Below, piece by piece: positions 1-9,584 of a stretch of DNA of 64,000 nucleotides. Source of the DNA: Thiopseudomonas alkaliphila (lineage in GTDB: Bacteria > Pseudomonadota > Gammaproteobacteria > Pseudomonadales > Pseudomonadaceae). Under the pieces are notes generated by a model, which made no database searches, had not been told where the DNA came from, and saw nothing but the letters and a program-made list of their open reading frames with translations. Position 1 is the first letter of the stretch. The number at the start of each line of letters is the position of its first letter. The translations under genes and the position numbers were made by a program. The stretch covers positions 1-64,000 of the forward strand of contig NZ_CP012358.1 in the NCBI RefSeq assembly GCF_001267175.1, in the 5' to 3' direction.

Positions 1-534
1 GATCCTGACGAAGTACTGCCTTCAACGGGTGAATACAGCGAGCCAGCGGATGAGCCTCAAGAATGGGTAGAAATTCCGCAAGATAAGGTGGCGCCAGTCG
101 TTACCCCAGAGGCTGCTGAGCCCAAGCCTGCATCGGTTAAGCCAAGTGTTGCAGAAACCAAACCTGCGCCAAAACCTGCTCCTAAGCCGGTGGTTAAGGC
201 AGAGCCTAAGCCAGCGGCTAAACCGGTAGTTAAGCCCGCCCCCGTTGTTAAAGCGCCGGCTGAAAAAGCCAAGCCAGCAGCGCCGGGATTAAATAAAAAT
301 AATCTACCAGCGAGTTGGTCGGTGCAGTTAGCCAGAGTAAGTAAGCGCGAAGGTGCAGAAAAGCTACGCGATCAATTTCGAGCCAAGCAATATAATGCCT
401 ATGTGCGTGCTGAAGAAGGGTTCTTCTATGTGCGAATTGGGCCATTAGTTAAACAAGCCGATGCTCAGGCGATGTGTCGCCAATTAAAGCAACGTGAGCA
501 GCAAGACTGTTTCGTGGTAAGCTTTAAGCCCTAA
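1..534 (+). CDS. dedD: DedD-like SPOR-domain cell-division protein (5' end outside window)
   Basis: The reading frame is open from the first base, so this is the C-terminal part of a longer protein; the GTG at 88 is an internal valine. What is visible is a long Pro/Ala/Lys-rich linker (AKP, PKP and VVK repeats, roughly codons 30-95), followed by a compact C-terminal domain containing SWSVQLARVSKREGAEKLRD and FFYVRIGP, typical of SPOR peptidoglycan-binding domains. SPOR proteins bind denuded septal glycan; DedD is an inner-membrane divisome protein with one N-terminal membrane helix, which would lie outside the window. The cvpA-purF genes downstream match the usual dedD neighbourhood (folC-dedD-cvpA-purF). 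A terminator follows the stop codon. Confidence 0.85.
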   Translation, partial: DPDEVLPSTGEYSEPADEPQEWVEIPQDKVAPVVTPEAAEPKPASVKPSVAETKPAPKPAPKPVVKAEPKPAAKPVVKPAPVVKAPAEKAKPAAPGLNKNNLPASWSVQLARVSKREGAEKLRDQFRAKQYNAYVRAEEGFFYVRIGPLVKQADAQAMCRQLKQREQQDCFVVSFKP

Positions 535-547
535 GTCTATTACAATA

Positions 548-583
548 AAAAATAGCCAGCCTGAGTCGCTGGCTATTTTTATT
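548..583 (+). terminator. Rho-independent terminator after dedD
   Basis: A 13-bp perfect inverted repeat (548-560 with 568-580, 7-nt loop) ends in a T-run. The mirrored A/T flanks mean it could work on both strands. Confidence 0.85.
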
Positions 584-674
584 TGGCTAGAAGTCTGAAG
601 AAAAGTTAGATTTTCATATTAAGCCACAGGATGCTTTGGTAAAATGTGTGCTTTGTTTAATGATGGATACTGGC

Positions 675-1157
675 GTGAGTTTGATCTGGGTTGATTGGCT
701 AATTTTGGCCATTATTTTAATTTCGGCTCTGATTAGTGTTAGTCGAGGCTTTATTAAAGAAGCATTTTCCTTACTTTCTTGGATAGTTGCAGGCTTTGTG
801 GCTTGGAGCTTTGGCGGTGGATTAGCGCCTTATCTTGAACCCTATATTGCACTGCCATCAGCTCGGGTAATTGTCGCCAGCTTAATTTTGCTGGTAGTCA
901 CTTTATTAATCGGCTCACTGGTTAATTTTCTATTAGCACAGTTAGTTAAAAGCACGGGGCTGACTGGCACTGACCGCTTATTGGGTATGGTGTTTGGTGG
1001 GGCTCGCGGTGTGATGCTGGTAGTGCTATTAATTGGTTTGCTGAGTTTGTTGCCCGTTACCCAAGATCCTTGGTGGCAGGCTTCTAATTTAATTCCGCAC
1101 TTTTTATTAATTGCCGACTGGTCGAAAGATTTGGTAATTGGTTGGGTGGGGCGTTAA
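675..1157 (+). CDS. cvpA: CvpA family inner-membrane protein
   Basis: CvpA is a small inner-membrane protein needed for colicin V export and envelope homeostasis; its biochemical role is unclear. The protein begins IWVDWLILAIILISALISVS and has four hydrophobic segments, with the family motifs SRGFIKEA near the N-terminus and GMVFGGARG in the second half. The frame is open further upstream (TTG 636, ATG 660/663). I chose GTG 675 because it gives about 160 residues and puts the WVDW motif at the N-terminus, as in pseudomonad homologues; no start has a strong ribosome-binding site. It lies 59 bp upstream of purF, the conserved arrangement, and is probably co-transcribed with it. Confidence 0.85.
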   Translation: MSLIWVDWLILAIILISALISVSRGFIKEAFSLLSWIVAGFVAWSFGGGLAPYLEPYIALPSARVIVASLILLVVTLLIGSLVNFLLAQLVKSTGLTGTDRLLGMVFGGARGVMLVVLLIGLLSLLPVTQDPWWQASNLIPHFLLIADWSKDLVIGWVGR

Positions 1158-1216
1158 GACAGGCTTAACTGTTTGACAGTAAGTCGTTTTCCCGAAATTT
1201 CATAGGGGTTTTTTGC

Positions 1217-2722
1217 ATGTGTGGCATTGTCGGTATTGTTGGTAAATCGAACGTTAACCAAGCGCTGTTTGATGCGCTAACGGTATTGCAGCATCGAGGT
1301 CAAGATGCAGCGGGAATGGTCACTAGCCAAGGTGGGCGTTTATATTTACGTAAAGACAATGGCTTAGCGCGTGATGTGTTTCGTACGCGGCACATGAAAG
1401 AGCTGATTGGTAACATTGGTATTGCCCATGTGCGTTATCCAACGGCAGGTAGTTCAAGTATGGCTGAAGCGCAGCCGTTTTATGTGAACTCGCCGTATGG
1501 TATCACCTTGGCGCATAACGGTAATCTGACCAATGTAGAACAGCTAACCAAAGAAATTTATGAGGCAGATTTACGTCACGTTAACACCAACTCGGATTCT
1601 GAAGTGTTGCTTAACGTATTTGCCCATGAGCTGGCAGCACGTAATAAATTACAGCCAGATAAAGAAGATGTATTTGCTACTGTGTCACGGGTGTTTGAGC
1701 GCTGCCAAGGTGGGTATGCAGCGGTGGCGATGATTACCGGTTATGGCATTGTCGCTTTTCGTGATCCTAATGGAATTCGCCCCGTTGTCTATGGTCAGCG
1801 CCAAACTGAACAAGGCGTTGAATATATGGTGGCTTCTGAAAGTGTGGCGTTAGATGTATTAGGTTTTAGCTTAATTGGCGACTTAGCACCAGGTGAAGCA
1901 CTTTATATTACCGAGCAAGGTGAGTTGCATACGCGTCAATGTGCTAAAGCACCGAAGCTATCTCCTTGTATTTTTGAGTATGTCTACTTAGCGCGCCCTG
2001 ATTCAATTTTGGATGGAGTATCGGTGTATAAAGCTCGGTTGCGGATGGGCGAAAAACTGGCAGAAAAAATCTTACGCGAGCGTCCAGAACATGACATTGA
2101 TGTGGTGATTCCGATTCCAGATACTAGCCGCACTTCCGCGCTAGAGTTAGCGAATATTCTTGGGGTGAAATTTCGCGAAGGTTTTGTCAAAAACCGTTAT
2201 ATCGGCCGTACTTTTATTATGCCTGGCCAAGCTGCACGTAAAAAATCAGTACGACAAAAACTCAATGCCATTGAGCAGGAGTTTAAAGGCAAGAATGTCA
2301 TGCTAGTGGATGATTCTATTGTACGAGGCACTACTTGCCGTCAAATCATCCAGATGGCGCGCGATGCTGGTGCGAAAAATGTGTATTTTTGCTCAGCGGC
2401 GCCAGCAGTGCGTTATCCCAACGTCTATGGGATTGATATGCCAAGCGTACATGAGCTGATTGCCCATAACCGTACCACCGAAGAAGTAGCTGAACTGATA
2501 GGTGCCGACTGGTTGCTCTATCAAGATCTAGAAGATCTCAAAGAGGCAGTAGGTGGCGGCAAGGTCAAAATTGAACAGTTTGATTGTGCGGTCTTTGATG
2601 GTCAGTATGTAACTGGTGATATTGATGCTGAGTACTTGCAGCGTTTAGAAGATACTCGCAATGATTTAGTGAAAAATGGCGCTCAGGTAGCTAATTCGAT
2701 TATCGAATTACATAACAGCTAA
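1217..2722 (+). CDS. purF: Amidophosphoribosyltransferase
   Basis: This cytosolic enzyme catalyses the first committed step of purine synthesis: PRPP plus glutamine gives 5-phosphoribosylamine. The N-terminal glutaminase domain starts MCGIVGIVG, where Cys2 is the nucleophile exposed after Met removal, and [10 protein letters not shown] follows. The C-terminal phosphoribosyltransferase domain carries the PRPP-binding motif [12 protein letters not shown] near residue 362. The length (501 aa) is normal for the type without an N-terminal propeptide. The start is supported by AGGGG about 8 nt upstream. It follows cvpA and precedes metZ, as in Pseudomonas. Confidence 0.97.
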   Translation: MCGIVGIVGKSNVNQALFDALTVLQHRGQDAAGMVTSQGGRLYLRKDNGLARDVFRTRHMKELIGNIGIAHVRYPTAGSSSMAEAQPFYVNSPYGITLAHNGNLTNVEQLTKEIYEADLRHVNTNSDSEVLLNVFAHELAARNKLQPDKEDVFATVSRVFERCQGGYAAVAMITGYGIVAFRDPNGIRPVVYGQRQTEQGVEYMVASESVALDVLGFSLIGDLAPGEALYITEQGELHTRQCAKAPKLSPCIFEYVYLARPDSILDGVSVYKARLRMGEKLAEKILRERPEHDIDVVIPIPDTSRTSALELANILGVKFREGFVKNRYIGRTFIMPGQAARKKSVRQKLNAIEQEFKGKNVMLVDDSIVRGTTCRQIIQMARDAGAKNVYFCSAAPAVRYPNVYGIDMPSVHELIAHNRTTEEVAELIGADWLLYQDLEDLKEAVGGGKVKIEQFDCAVFDGQYVTGDIDAEYLQRLEDTRNDLVKNGAQVANSIIELHNS

Positions 2723-2795
2723 TAGGTATTAGTGTTTGTCCTTTAAATCTTATAAGTTAAGCTATTTAACCCTAAATTTTTAAAGGATATTCAGC

Positions 2796-4007
2796 ATGAG
2801 CAATTCATGGGATGCAGGCCGCTTAAACAGTGACTTAACCGGAGCGCAACCCAGCACTTTAGCGGTGAGAGAAGGTCATCAACGTACGGCAGAGGCTGAG
2901 CATTCTGAGCCTCTGTTTTTATCTTCTAGCTATGTGTTTAACAGTGCTGCGCAAGCGGCTGCAAGCTTTGCTGGCACAGAGTCAGGTAATGTTTACTCGC
3001 GTTACACTAACCCTACGGTGGCGATTTTTGAAAAGCGCTTGGCGGCGTTAGAGCAGGCCGAGCAGGCCGTGGCAACTTCCTCTGGCATGGCTGCCATCTG
3101 GGCTGTGGTGATGGCCTTTTGCCAGGCTGGCGATCATATTTTGGTATCGCGTAGCGTGTTTGGCGCCACCGTGAGCTTATTTGAAAAATATGCAAAAAAA
3201 TTTGGGATCGAGGTGGAGTTTATTGGCCTCGCTGATCATCAGCAATGGCGTGAGGCTTGCAAGGCTAATACCCGTTTATTATTCATTGAGTCGCCTTCCA
3301 ATCCACTGGCAGAAGTCGCTGATATCCGAGCTCTCAGTCAGATTGCCCACGAAGCCGAGGCGTTACTGGTAGTGGATAATTGCTTTTGTACGCCAGTACT
3401 GCAGCAGCCGCTAACCTTAGGTGCTGATATTGTGGTGCACTCGGCAACTAAGTTTATTGATGGGCAAGGGCGCTGTTTAGGCGGAGCAGTATTAGGGGCA
3501 GCAGCGTTAATGAAAGAGGTGGTCGGCGTATTGCGTACGACTGGACCCACTTTGAGCCCCTTCAATGCGTGGACCTTTCTTAAGGGATTAGAAACCTTAA
3601 AGTTACGGATGCAAGCCCATTGCGCCAGCAGTTTAGCGTTAGCTGAGTGGTTAGCGCGGCATCCTAAAGTGCAGCGAGTATTTTATGCTGGATTAGCCAG
3701 TCATCCGCAACATGAATTAGCTAAACGCCAGCAGCGTGGTTTTGGGGCAGTAGTAGGCTTTGAAATTGCAGGCGCTCAAGAGCAAGCGTGGCGCTTTATT
3801 GATGCAACTCGTATGATTTCGATCACGGCTAATTTAGGCGATACTAAAACGACTATTACGCATCCAGCGTCCACGACTCATGGTCGTCTTTCGCCAGAGG
3901 AGCGTGCCCAAGCAGGGATCCAAGATAACCTCATTCGTCTTTCCGTAGGTCTTGAGGACTTAGAAGATATTAAACGTGATCTTGAGCTTGGTTTTAGTGC
4001 TATTTAA
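2796..4007 (+). CDS. metZ: O-succinylhomoserine sulfhydrylase
   Basis: This PLP enzyme of the Cys/Met metabolism family makes homocysteine directly from O-succinylhomoserine and sulfide in methionine synthesis. Family hallmarks are YSRYTNPTV near residue 67, the SSGMAAIWAV segment, and the PLP lysine at about residue 219 in HSATKFIDGQGR. The C-terminal part has TKTTITHPASTTHGRL, typical of this family. The length is 403 aa. An AAAGGA site precedes ATG 2796. MetB/MetC-type relatives share the fold, but the purF-metZ adjacency and the N-terminal sequence favour MetZ. A weak hairpin lies downstream at 4090-4109. Confidence 0.93.
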   Translation: MSNSWDAGRLNSDLTGAQPSTLAVREGHQRTAEAEHSEPLFLSSSYVFNSAAQAAASFAGTESGNVYSRYTNPTVAIFEKRLAALEQAEQAVATSSGMAAIWAVVMAFCQAGDHILVSRSVFGATVSLFEKYAKKFGIEVEFIGLADHQQWREACKANTRLLFIESPSNPLAEVADIRALSQIAHEAEALLVVDNCFCTPVLQQPLTLGADIVVHSATKFIDGQGRCLGGAVLGAAALMKEVVGVLRTTGPTLSPFNAWTFLKGLETLKLRMQAHCASSLALAEWLARHPKVQRVFYAGLASHPQHELAKRQQRGFGAVVGFEIAGAQEQAWRFIDATRMISITANLGDTKTTITHPASTTHGRLSPEERAQAGIQDNLIRLSVGLEDLEDIKRDLELGFSAI

Positions 4008-4089
4008 CTCATAAACCAAAGGGGTAAGCTGAGTTCAGTGCTTGATCAGTGTTAGCATGCCTAGTCGTTGATTGATGAGCAAAGTGAAT

Positions 4090-4109
4090 GGGCAGTGAAG
4101 AAACTGCCC
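4090..4109 (+). other. Short hairpin between metZ and sbcB
   Basis: A perfect 7-bp stem (4090-4096 with 4103-4109) closes a GAAGAA loop. It sits just upstream of the AGGAG site of sbcB and is not followed by a T-run. It may be a weak metZ 3' end or a leader structure for sbcB. Confidence 0.4.
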
Positions 4110-4127
4110 TTAGCAGGAGACTAGGTA

Positions 4128-5561
4128 TTGGACACAATTTTTTGGTATGACTTTGAAACTACCGGTATCAACCCTTCCACTGATCGTCCGTTACAAGTAG
4201 CAGGCATTCGTACTAACTGGGCGTTAGAGGTGGTAGATGAGCCGCTGAATTTCTATAGTCAGTTAAGTGCTGATATTTTGCCTAGTCTTAGAGCCTGTTT
4301 AGTGACAGGAATTACACCTCAGCAGTTAGTCGAGCAGGGCTTATCCGAAGTGGAGTTTATCACTCAGCTACGGGCACAGATGTTGCGACCTGGCACTTGT
4401 AATGCGGGTTACAACAATATTCGATTTGATGATGAAATGCTGCGTTATAGTCTATACCGCAACTTTTACGATCCTTACGCCCATGAGTGGCAAGGTAATA
4501 ATAGCCGTTGGGATTTGATCGATGCTTTGCGTTGTGCTTATGCGTTACGGCCAGAAGGTATTCATTGGCCAGTGGATGATTCTGGCAAAGTCAGTTTGCG
4601 TTTAGAGTTATTAACTAAGGCTAATGGCATTGAGCATGGACATGCCCATGATGCGCTCGCTGATGTTTACGCAACCATTGCTATGGCCCGTTGTTTGCGG
4701 CAGCAACAGCCACAGTTGTTTGACTACTTATTTAATTTGCGGGTTAAGTCAGCAGTATCACAACGGATTAAATTACTCCACCCCCTCCTGCATGTGTCTG
4801 GCAAGTTTGCAGCCAGTCGACATTATTTGGCGCCGGTTTTACCTTTGGCCTGGCATCCAAAAAACAAAAATGCGGTGATTGTCTGTGACTTACATGGAGA
4901 TCTTAGCCCCTTATTTGAATTAACCGCCGAGCAATTACGCGAAACCTTATATACCGCCCATGAAACCTTGTTAGCAGAAGGTAAAAAGCCTGTGCCGCTT
5001 AAGCTAGTGCATATTAATAAATGCCCTGTGGTAGCGCCGATGGGCGTACTGCGTGAGCAAGATAAGCAGCGCTTAAACTGGTCTGATCAGCTTTGGCAAG
5101 ACAATTATCAGCAGTTATTGCAGCAAGCGGCAGTTGTGCAGCGGAAGGTTAGTGCTGTATTTAACACTGAGAGCTGGGGTAATCAGGCGACTGAAGTAGA
5201 AACTCAACTATATGCCGGCTTTTTTAGTCCGCGGGATAAAGGTTTGTTTGAGCGAATTCATCAGGAGGGGCCAGGAGTTTTTGCGCAAGTAAGCCAAGCG
5301 GTAACCGACCAGCGAGTACCTACGTTATTAGCACGTTTTCAGGCGAGAAATTTTTATTCGAGCTTAACTGAAGAGCAAAAGGTTCAGTGGCTAAACTTTT
5401 GTTCGCAGCGCTTAACTCAAGTCGAGCTTGGTGCCCCGCGCACGTTGGCGCAAATAGAGCAAGAGCTGTTAGAGCTAACACCAGAAGAGCGGGCTACGCC
5501 TGTGATTCAGCAATGGCTGGATTATATTGCGCAGCTGCGGCAGCAATTATCGATCAGTTAA
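4128..5561 (+). CDS. sbcB: Exodeoxyribonuclease I
   Basis: A 3'-to-5' single-strand DNA exonuclease used in recombination and mismatch repair. The N-terminal DEDDh nuclease domain shows FWYDFETTG (Asp8, Glu10) and the later acidic/His motif HGHAHDALADVYATI near residue 168. An SH3-like/helical C-terminal region completes the fold, and 477 aa is normal. The start is TTG at 4128 with AGGAG 12 nt upstream; no ATG fits the conserved N-terminus. It is convergent with mvaT, the same pairing seen in P. aeruginosa, and ends in a strong terminator. Confidence 0.95.
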   Translation: MDTIFWYDFETTGINPSTDRPLQVAGIRTNWALEVVDEPLNFYSQLSADILPSLRACLVTGITPQQLVEQGLSEVEFITQLRAQMLRPGTCNAGYNNIRFDDEMLRYSLYRNFYDPYAHEWQGNNSRWDLIDALRCAYALRPEGIHWPVDDSGKVSLRLELLTKANGIEHGHAHDALADVYATIAMARCLRQQQPQLFDYLFNLRVKSAVSQRIKLLHPLLHVSGKFAASRHYLAPVLPLAWHPKNKNAVIVCDLHGDLSPLFELTAEQLRETLYTAHETLLAEGKKPVPLKLVHINKCPVVAPMGVLREQDKQRLNWSDQLWQDNYQQLLQQAAVVQRKVSAVFNTESWGNQATEVETQLYAGFFSPRDKGLFERIHQEGPGVFAQVSQAVTDQRVPTLLARFQARNFYSSLTEEQKVQWLNFCSQRLTQVELGAPRTLAQIEQELLELTPEERATPVIQQWLDYIAQLRQQLSIS

Positions 5562-5563
5562 TT

Positions 5564-5591
5564 AAAAAGGAGCCAGCAGGCTCCTTTTTAA
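5564..5591 (+). terminator. Terminator between convergent sbcB and mvaT
   Basis: An 11-bp perfect stem (5564-5574 with 5579-5589, loop AGCA) is flanked by A5 and T5. It lies between convergent genes and is probably bidirectional. Confidence 0.9.
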
Positions 5592-5620
5592 TTGCAAGGC
5601 AATGCAGTCACAAACTAAGG

Positions 5621-5995
5621 TTAGTCGAGTAGAGTCATCCAGCTTTCTACTTCATCGTTGCCCCAGCGAGCTTTCCATTGTTTTAACTCTTTGTGGTTTC
5701 CACCTTTGGTTTCAATCACATCGTTAGTGTGGGGATTAACGTAACGCTTGGTTTTACGTGTGCGGCGAGGCGCGCTTTGACGAGCAGGAGCAGCTGTATT
5801 GCTAGCTGCTGACGGGTCAATAATTTGGATGATGTCTTGCAAGGATTTTGAGTAATCAGCCATTAGCGTACGGAGTTTTTCTTCAAACTCTAGTTCATTG
5901 GCTAGTCGGGTATCATTTTTCATCGCTTCTAAGCTTTCTTGCAGTTCCTGCAAACGCTTTTTTGTTTCACGATAATTATTGATAATGAGGGACAT
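5621..5995 (-). CDS. mvaT: MvaT-family H-NS-like nucleoid protein
   Basis: MvaT/TurB proteins are the pseudomonad functional equivalents of H-NS: they oligomerise on AT-rich DNA and silence horizontally acquired genes. The 124-residue protein has an N-terminal coiled coil (roughly residues 8-60, with LEFEEKLRTLMADYSKSLQDI) and a basic linker RRTRKTKR. Its C-terminal DNA-binding domain has the family signature HTNDVIETKGGNHKELKQWK. An AGAT/GGAGATA site lies just upstream of the ATG. Only one paralogue is visible here; pseudomonads often carry a second (MvaU). The upstream 260 bp is AT-rich, which would suit autoregulation, but I see no defined operator. Confidence 0.93.
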   Translation of the reverse strand: MSLIINNYRETKKRLQELQESLEAMKNDTRLANELEFEEKLRTLMADYSKSLQDIIQIIDPSAASNTAAPARQSAPRRTRKTKRYVNPHTNDVIETKGGNHKELKQWKARWGNDEVESWMTLLD

Positions 5996-6204
5996 GTTAT
6001 CTCCAGAAATAGTCTTTTTGAGTGACTTTATTCAAACTTAATTATGTTAATGCTAAGTATTACTTGGTTACGCTTAACATCCAGTCCAGCTCAAGCAAAC
6101 GTTAGGAAGAAAATAATATAACTATTTACTCCAATAGTCTATATAAACATAACTGCTGTATAGGCAATAAAAAAACCAATAAGTTTAAAATTAACAGTTT
6201 GGTG

Positions 6205-6241
6205 CAATAGTGTGTAAACGAGTCAACTATATACACTATTG
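6205..6241 (-). other. Inverted repeat downstream of hemN
   Basis: A 9-bp perfect inverted repeat (6205-6213 with 6233-6241, 19-nt loop) lies 14 bp past the hemN stop codon. It lacks an adjacent T-run, so it is at best a weak terminator or an mRNA 3'-end stabiliser. Confidence 0.35.
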
Positions 6242-6254
6242 GCGATACGCAAAA

Positions 6255-7640
6255 TTAGACTGTACGTGAAAAACCTGTCCCGCGCTTTTGGTTAAGATAA
6301 TTATCAAACGCCATAGCCACGTTACGCATCATCAGGTTGCCTTTTGGGAGTAAGGTGATTGCATTTTGGCTAAGAGTCACGAGTTCATCATCAACCATCT
6401 CTTGTAGCTGTTCAAGGGCGTCAGCAAAGTACTCGGAGAAGTTAATTTTATATTTAGTTTCGATGGCTTTGATATCAATTAAATTGTGACACATTAACTG
6501 GCTAATCACGTCACGGCGCAATAGGTCATCGGTATTTAACAGGTAGCCACGTTGCAGCGGGAGTTGTCGTGCGGTTAATTGTTGATAGTACTGTGAGAGT
6601 TCTTTTACATTTTGGCTATAGGTGTTATTAACCTTACTAATGGATGAGACACCTAAGCCTACTAAATCACAATCTGCATGAGTTGAATAGCCTTGAAAGT
6701 TACGTTGTAGGGTGCCATTGGCACGTGCTTGGGCTAATTCATCATCAGGTAAGGCAAAGTGATCCATCCCAATATAGACATAACCTGCGGCACAGAGTGT
6801 ATTAATGGTTAACTCTAACAGTTGTAACTTACGCTCGGGTGGCGGCATATCTTCTGGGCGAATAAGTTTTTGTGCTTTGACTAGCTGTGGTAAATGGGCG
6901 TAACTATATGCTGCAATGCGATCGGGTTTGAGTGCAATAATTTGTTCAAGGGTCTGTTTAAAGCTGACCTCGGTTTGAAGTGGCAGGCCATAAATCAGAT
7001 CAACACTAATTGAACGAAATTCGACCTGACGAGCTGCCTGCATTAAGTTGGCAACCTGTTCTACACTTTGCACACGATTAACCGCTTGTTGTACGGCTAA
7101 GTCAAAGTCTTGCACGCCAAAGCTTAAACGGTTAAAGCCTAGCTCTCTAAGGGCGAAAATCTGCTCAGGAGTGACAGTACGTGGGTCTACTTCTAAAGAA
7201 AATTGATGCTGCTCAGAGCGATCAAAATTAAAGGCGGCTGCTAAGTAATCCATCAGCTCTTGGAGTTGAGCTTGGGTAAAGTAAGTCGGTGTCCCACCAC
7301 CTAAGTGCAGCTGAGTGACTAAGCGCTCTTTGGCAAATAAAGGGGCTTGTAGGTCAATCTCTTGTTTAAGGTAGGTTAAATACTCGGCGGCCCGTTCAGT
7401 TTTATGAGTAATAATTTTATTGCAGGCGCAGTAATAACACAGGCTTTTGCAGAAAGGTATATGAATGTACAGCGACAATGGAGCCTCTAGATTAAGGTTA
7501 CTAGCGGCTGCGGCGGCTTGATAGTCAGCCACGCTAAACGCACTGGTAAATTGTGGGGCAGTAGGGTAGGAAGTGTATCTAGGACCAGAGCGATCATACT
7601 TTTTTACTAGATCACGGTCGAAGCTCATTGCGTGGGTCAT
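6255..7640 (-). CDS. hemN: Oxygen-independent coproporphyrinogen III oxidase
   Basis: This radical-SAM enzyme converts coproporphyrinogen III to protoporphyrinogen IX without oxygen, allowing haem synthesis under anaerobic or microaerobic conditions. The iron-sulfur motif is IPFCKSLCYYCAC (Cys64, Cys68, Cys71, plus Cys73), followed by LHLGGGTPTY. The N-terminus SGPRYTSYPTAPQF and the 461-aa length match true HemN rather than the shorter HemW. The start at 7640 has a weak ribosome-binding site; an in-frame ATG at 7628 is an alternative. In pseudomonads hemN is usually under Anr control, but I could not find a convincing Anr/FNR box in the 200 bp upstream. Confidence 0.94.
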   Translation of the reverse strand: MTHAMSFDRDLVKKYDRSGPRYTSYPTAPQFTSAFSVADYQAAAAASNLNLEAPLSLYIHIPFCKSLCYYCACNKIITHKTERAAEYLTYLKQEIDLQAPLFAKERLVTQLHLGGGTPTYFTQAQLQELMDYLAAAFNFDRSEQHQFSLEVDPRTVTPEQIFALRELGFNRLSFGVQDFDLAVQQAVNRVQSVEQVANLMQAARQVEFRSISVDLIYGLPLQTEVSFKQTLEQIIALKPDRIAAYSYAHLPQLVKAQKLIRPEDMPPPERKLQLLELTINTLCAAGYVYIGMDHFALPDDELAQARANGTLQRNFQGYSTHADCDLVGLGVSSISKVNNTYSQNVKELSQYYQQLTARQLPLQRGYLLNTDDLLRRDVISQLMCHNLIDIKAIETKYKINFSEYFADALEQLQEMVDDELVTLSQNAITLLPKGNLMMRNVAMAFDNYLNQKRGTGFSRTV

Positions 7641-7891
7641 TCAGAATGCCTTTTAACAAAATAGTAAAATAAGTCGGTGCTAAGTAGCGGGCAAAATAAA
7701 GGGCCGCGTAAACTAAAGAAGAAGCACTTTGACTTTTGATAGTATATTTATCGCGCTAGATTAACGCATTTTTTCATGGGGTGTGGTGTCTAGCGATTAA
7801 GCGTTGATCTGCGGCAATCAGCTAAAGCAGTCAGCAGAGTGTGAGTCGGCAGATTAAAAATGCTGTTAATCAAGGGTGGTTATCTCGTTCA

Positions 7892-9472
7892 ATGCCTATG
7901 CAATTCAGTTTACGACTGCTCAGTACTTTACTGCTATTTATATTGACCAGTTGCACTAGTTTGCCGCCATTAGAGAATCGGGCGGCCAGTTATGCACTCA
8001 ATCCCGAGCAAGCTGCTACCACGCGTTTTGCCCAGATGCTGGCGCCACTGCAGCAAGCTCATCCAGACAAAAGCGGGATTTACCCCTTAGCTGATGCCTT
8101 AGATGCTTTCGCTGCACGAATGCTCTTAGCTCAGCATGCCGAGCGTACGCTCGATATTCAATATTATATTTGGCATAAAGACATGACAGGTACTTTGTTG
8201 TTTGAGGCTTTGCATGAGGCAGCAGACCGTGGAGTACGAGTACGTTTATTATTAGATGACAACAACACCAGTGGCTTAGATGAAACCTTGTCGGTGCTTG
8301 ATTCGCACCCGAATATCCAGGTGCGCTTGTTCAACCCTTTTATGCGACGAAATTATAGAGCAGTTGAGTATTTAACAGATTTTAATAAAGCCAATCGGCG
8401 CATGCATAACAAATCGTTCACCGTGGATAATCAGCTCACCATTATAGGCGGGCGCAATGTGGGCGATGAATACTTTGGAGCCGGTGATGGCGTATTGTTT
8501 GCTGATTTAGATATTTTAGCTGCAGGTCCTGTGGTACAAGAAGTGTCTCACGATTTTGATCGCTATTGGCAAAGCGAGTCGGCTTATCCAGTGAGCTTAA
8601 TTTTGCCAGAGGTATCACCGGCGCGCTTGCAGGAGTTAGAAGATCAGGCTGAAGAGGTAGAGCGTAATCCGGCGGCGGCTAAGTTTGTGCAGTCACTGCA
8701 TCAGCTACCCATTCTAAATCAGCTAACTGAGCAAGCGTTGGCTTTAGAGTGGGCTAAAGTCACCCTGGTTAGTGATGATCCACGTAAAGGCTTAGGTGAT
8801 GTGGCAGATGATGATTTGTTGTTTGGCAAATTGATTCATTTGGTGGGATCTCCAGAGAAAAGCTTAAACTTAGTTTCGCCTTATTTTGTGCCCACTAAAG
8901 TTGGCGCTAAGGCTTTTGCTAATTTGTCGCAAGCCGGTGTGGAAATTCAGATACTTACTAACTCGCTACATGCTACAGATGTCTATGTGGTGCACTCTGG
9001 TTACTCTAAGTGGCGAAAAAAACTAGTGAAAAATGGAGTTAAATTGTATGAAATGCGGCAAATGGGGGAGAGGTCAACGAAGCCAAAACTGTTAAACCGC
9101 ACCGGTGATAAAGAAGGATTAAGCACCGTTTTTGGTAGCTCTGGCTCTAGTTTGCATGCGAAAACCTTTACCTTAGACGACGACATAGTCTTTGTCGGTT
9201 CTTTCAACTTTGATCCGCGCTCGGCCAAGCTTAATACCGAGCTGGGTTTTGTAATTGAAGATAGTCAGTTATCACAAAAAATTAAGGCCGCCTTTGCTGA
9301 AGAGGTGCCCTATAACGCCTATGAAGTGCAGTTGTGTAATAATAGCCAGTTGTGTTGGATAGAAAAAAGCCAAACCGGCTTACTGATTCACCACACTGAA
9401 CCAGAATCAACTTTATTAAAACGAGCAGGCGTCCAATTTTTATCTTGGCTTCCAATTGATTGGTTATTATGA
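7892..9472 (+). CDS. Phospholipase D-family lipoprotein (cardiolipin synthase-like)
   Basis: The protein has two HKD motifs, HNKSFTVD in the first half and LHAKTFTLDDD near the C-terminus, the signature of the PLD superfamily. QYYIWHKDMTG and the spacing resemble ClsC/YmdC-type cardiolipin synthases, which join phosphatidyl groups at the membrane. The N-terminus is a signal peptide ending in the lipobox LTSC (Cys21 from this start), so it is probably a lipid-anchored periplasmic protein. The frame extends to GTG 7841. I prefer ATG 7892 because it leaves a normal short n-region before the hydrophobic stretch, though neither start has a strong Shine-Dalgarno. It stands alone between hemN and tig. 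The exact substrate cannot be read from sequence. Confidence 0.82.
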   Translation: MPMQFSLRLLSTLLLFILTSCTSLPPLENRAASYALNPEQAATTRFAQMLAPLQQAHPDKSGIYPLADALDAFAARMLLAQHAERTLDIQYYIWHKDMTGTLLFEALHEAADRGVRVRLLLDDNNTSGLDETLSVLDSHPNIQVRLFNPFMRRNYRAVEYLTDFNKANRRMHNKSFTVDNQLTIIGGRNVGDEYFGAGDGVLFADLDILAAGPVVQEVSHDFDRYWQSESAYPVSLILPEVSPARLQELEDQAEEVERNPAAAKFVQSLHQLPILNQLTEQALALEWAKVTLVSDDPRKGLGDVADDDLLFGKLIHLVGSPEKSLNLVSPYFVPTKVGAKAFANLSQAGVEIQILTNSLHATDVYVVHSGYSKWRKKLVKNGVKLYEMRQMGERSTKPKLLNRTGDKEGLSTVFGSSGSSLHAKTFTLDDDIVFVGSFNFDPRSAKLNTELGFVIEDSQLSQKIKAAFAEEVPYNAYEVQLCNNSQLCWIEKSQTGLLIHHTEPESTLLKRAGVQFLSWLPIDWLL

Positions 9473-9584
9473 AGCTAAATAGATTAACGAATGATTGGAT
9501 ATTTCTGTCCGAGGCTAATAGAATGCATGCCCTTAATTATCTAGGTCGGTATGTCTGGCCACGTCTGTTCAACGAGGAATAATC

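Noticed and set aside
7641..7840. Anr/FNR box for hemN
   Set aside because: I searched by eye for TTGAT-N4-ATCAA and found only poor partial matches.
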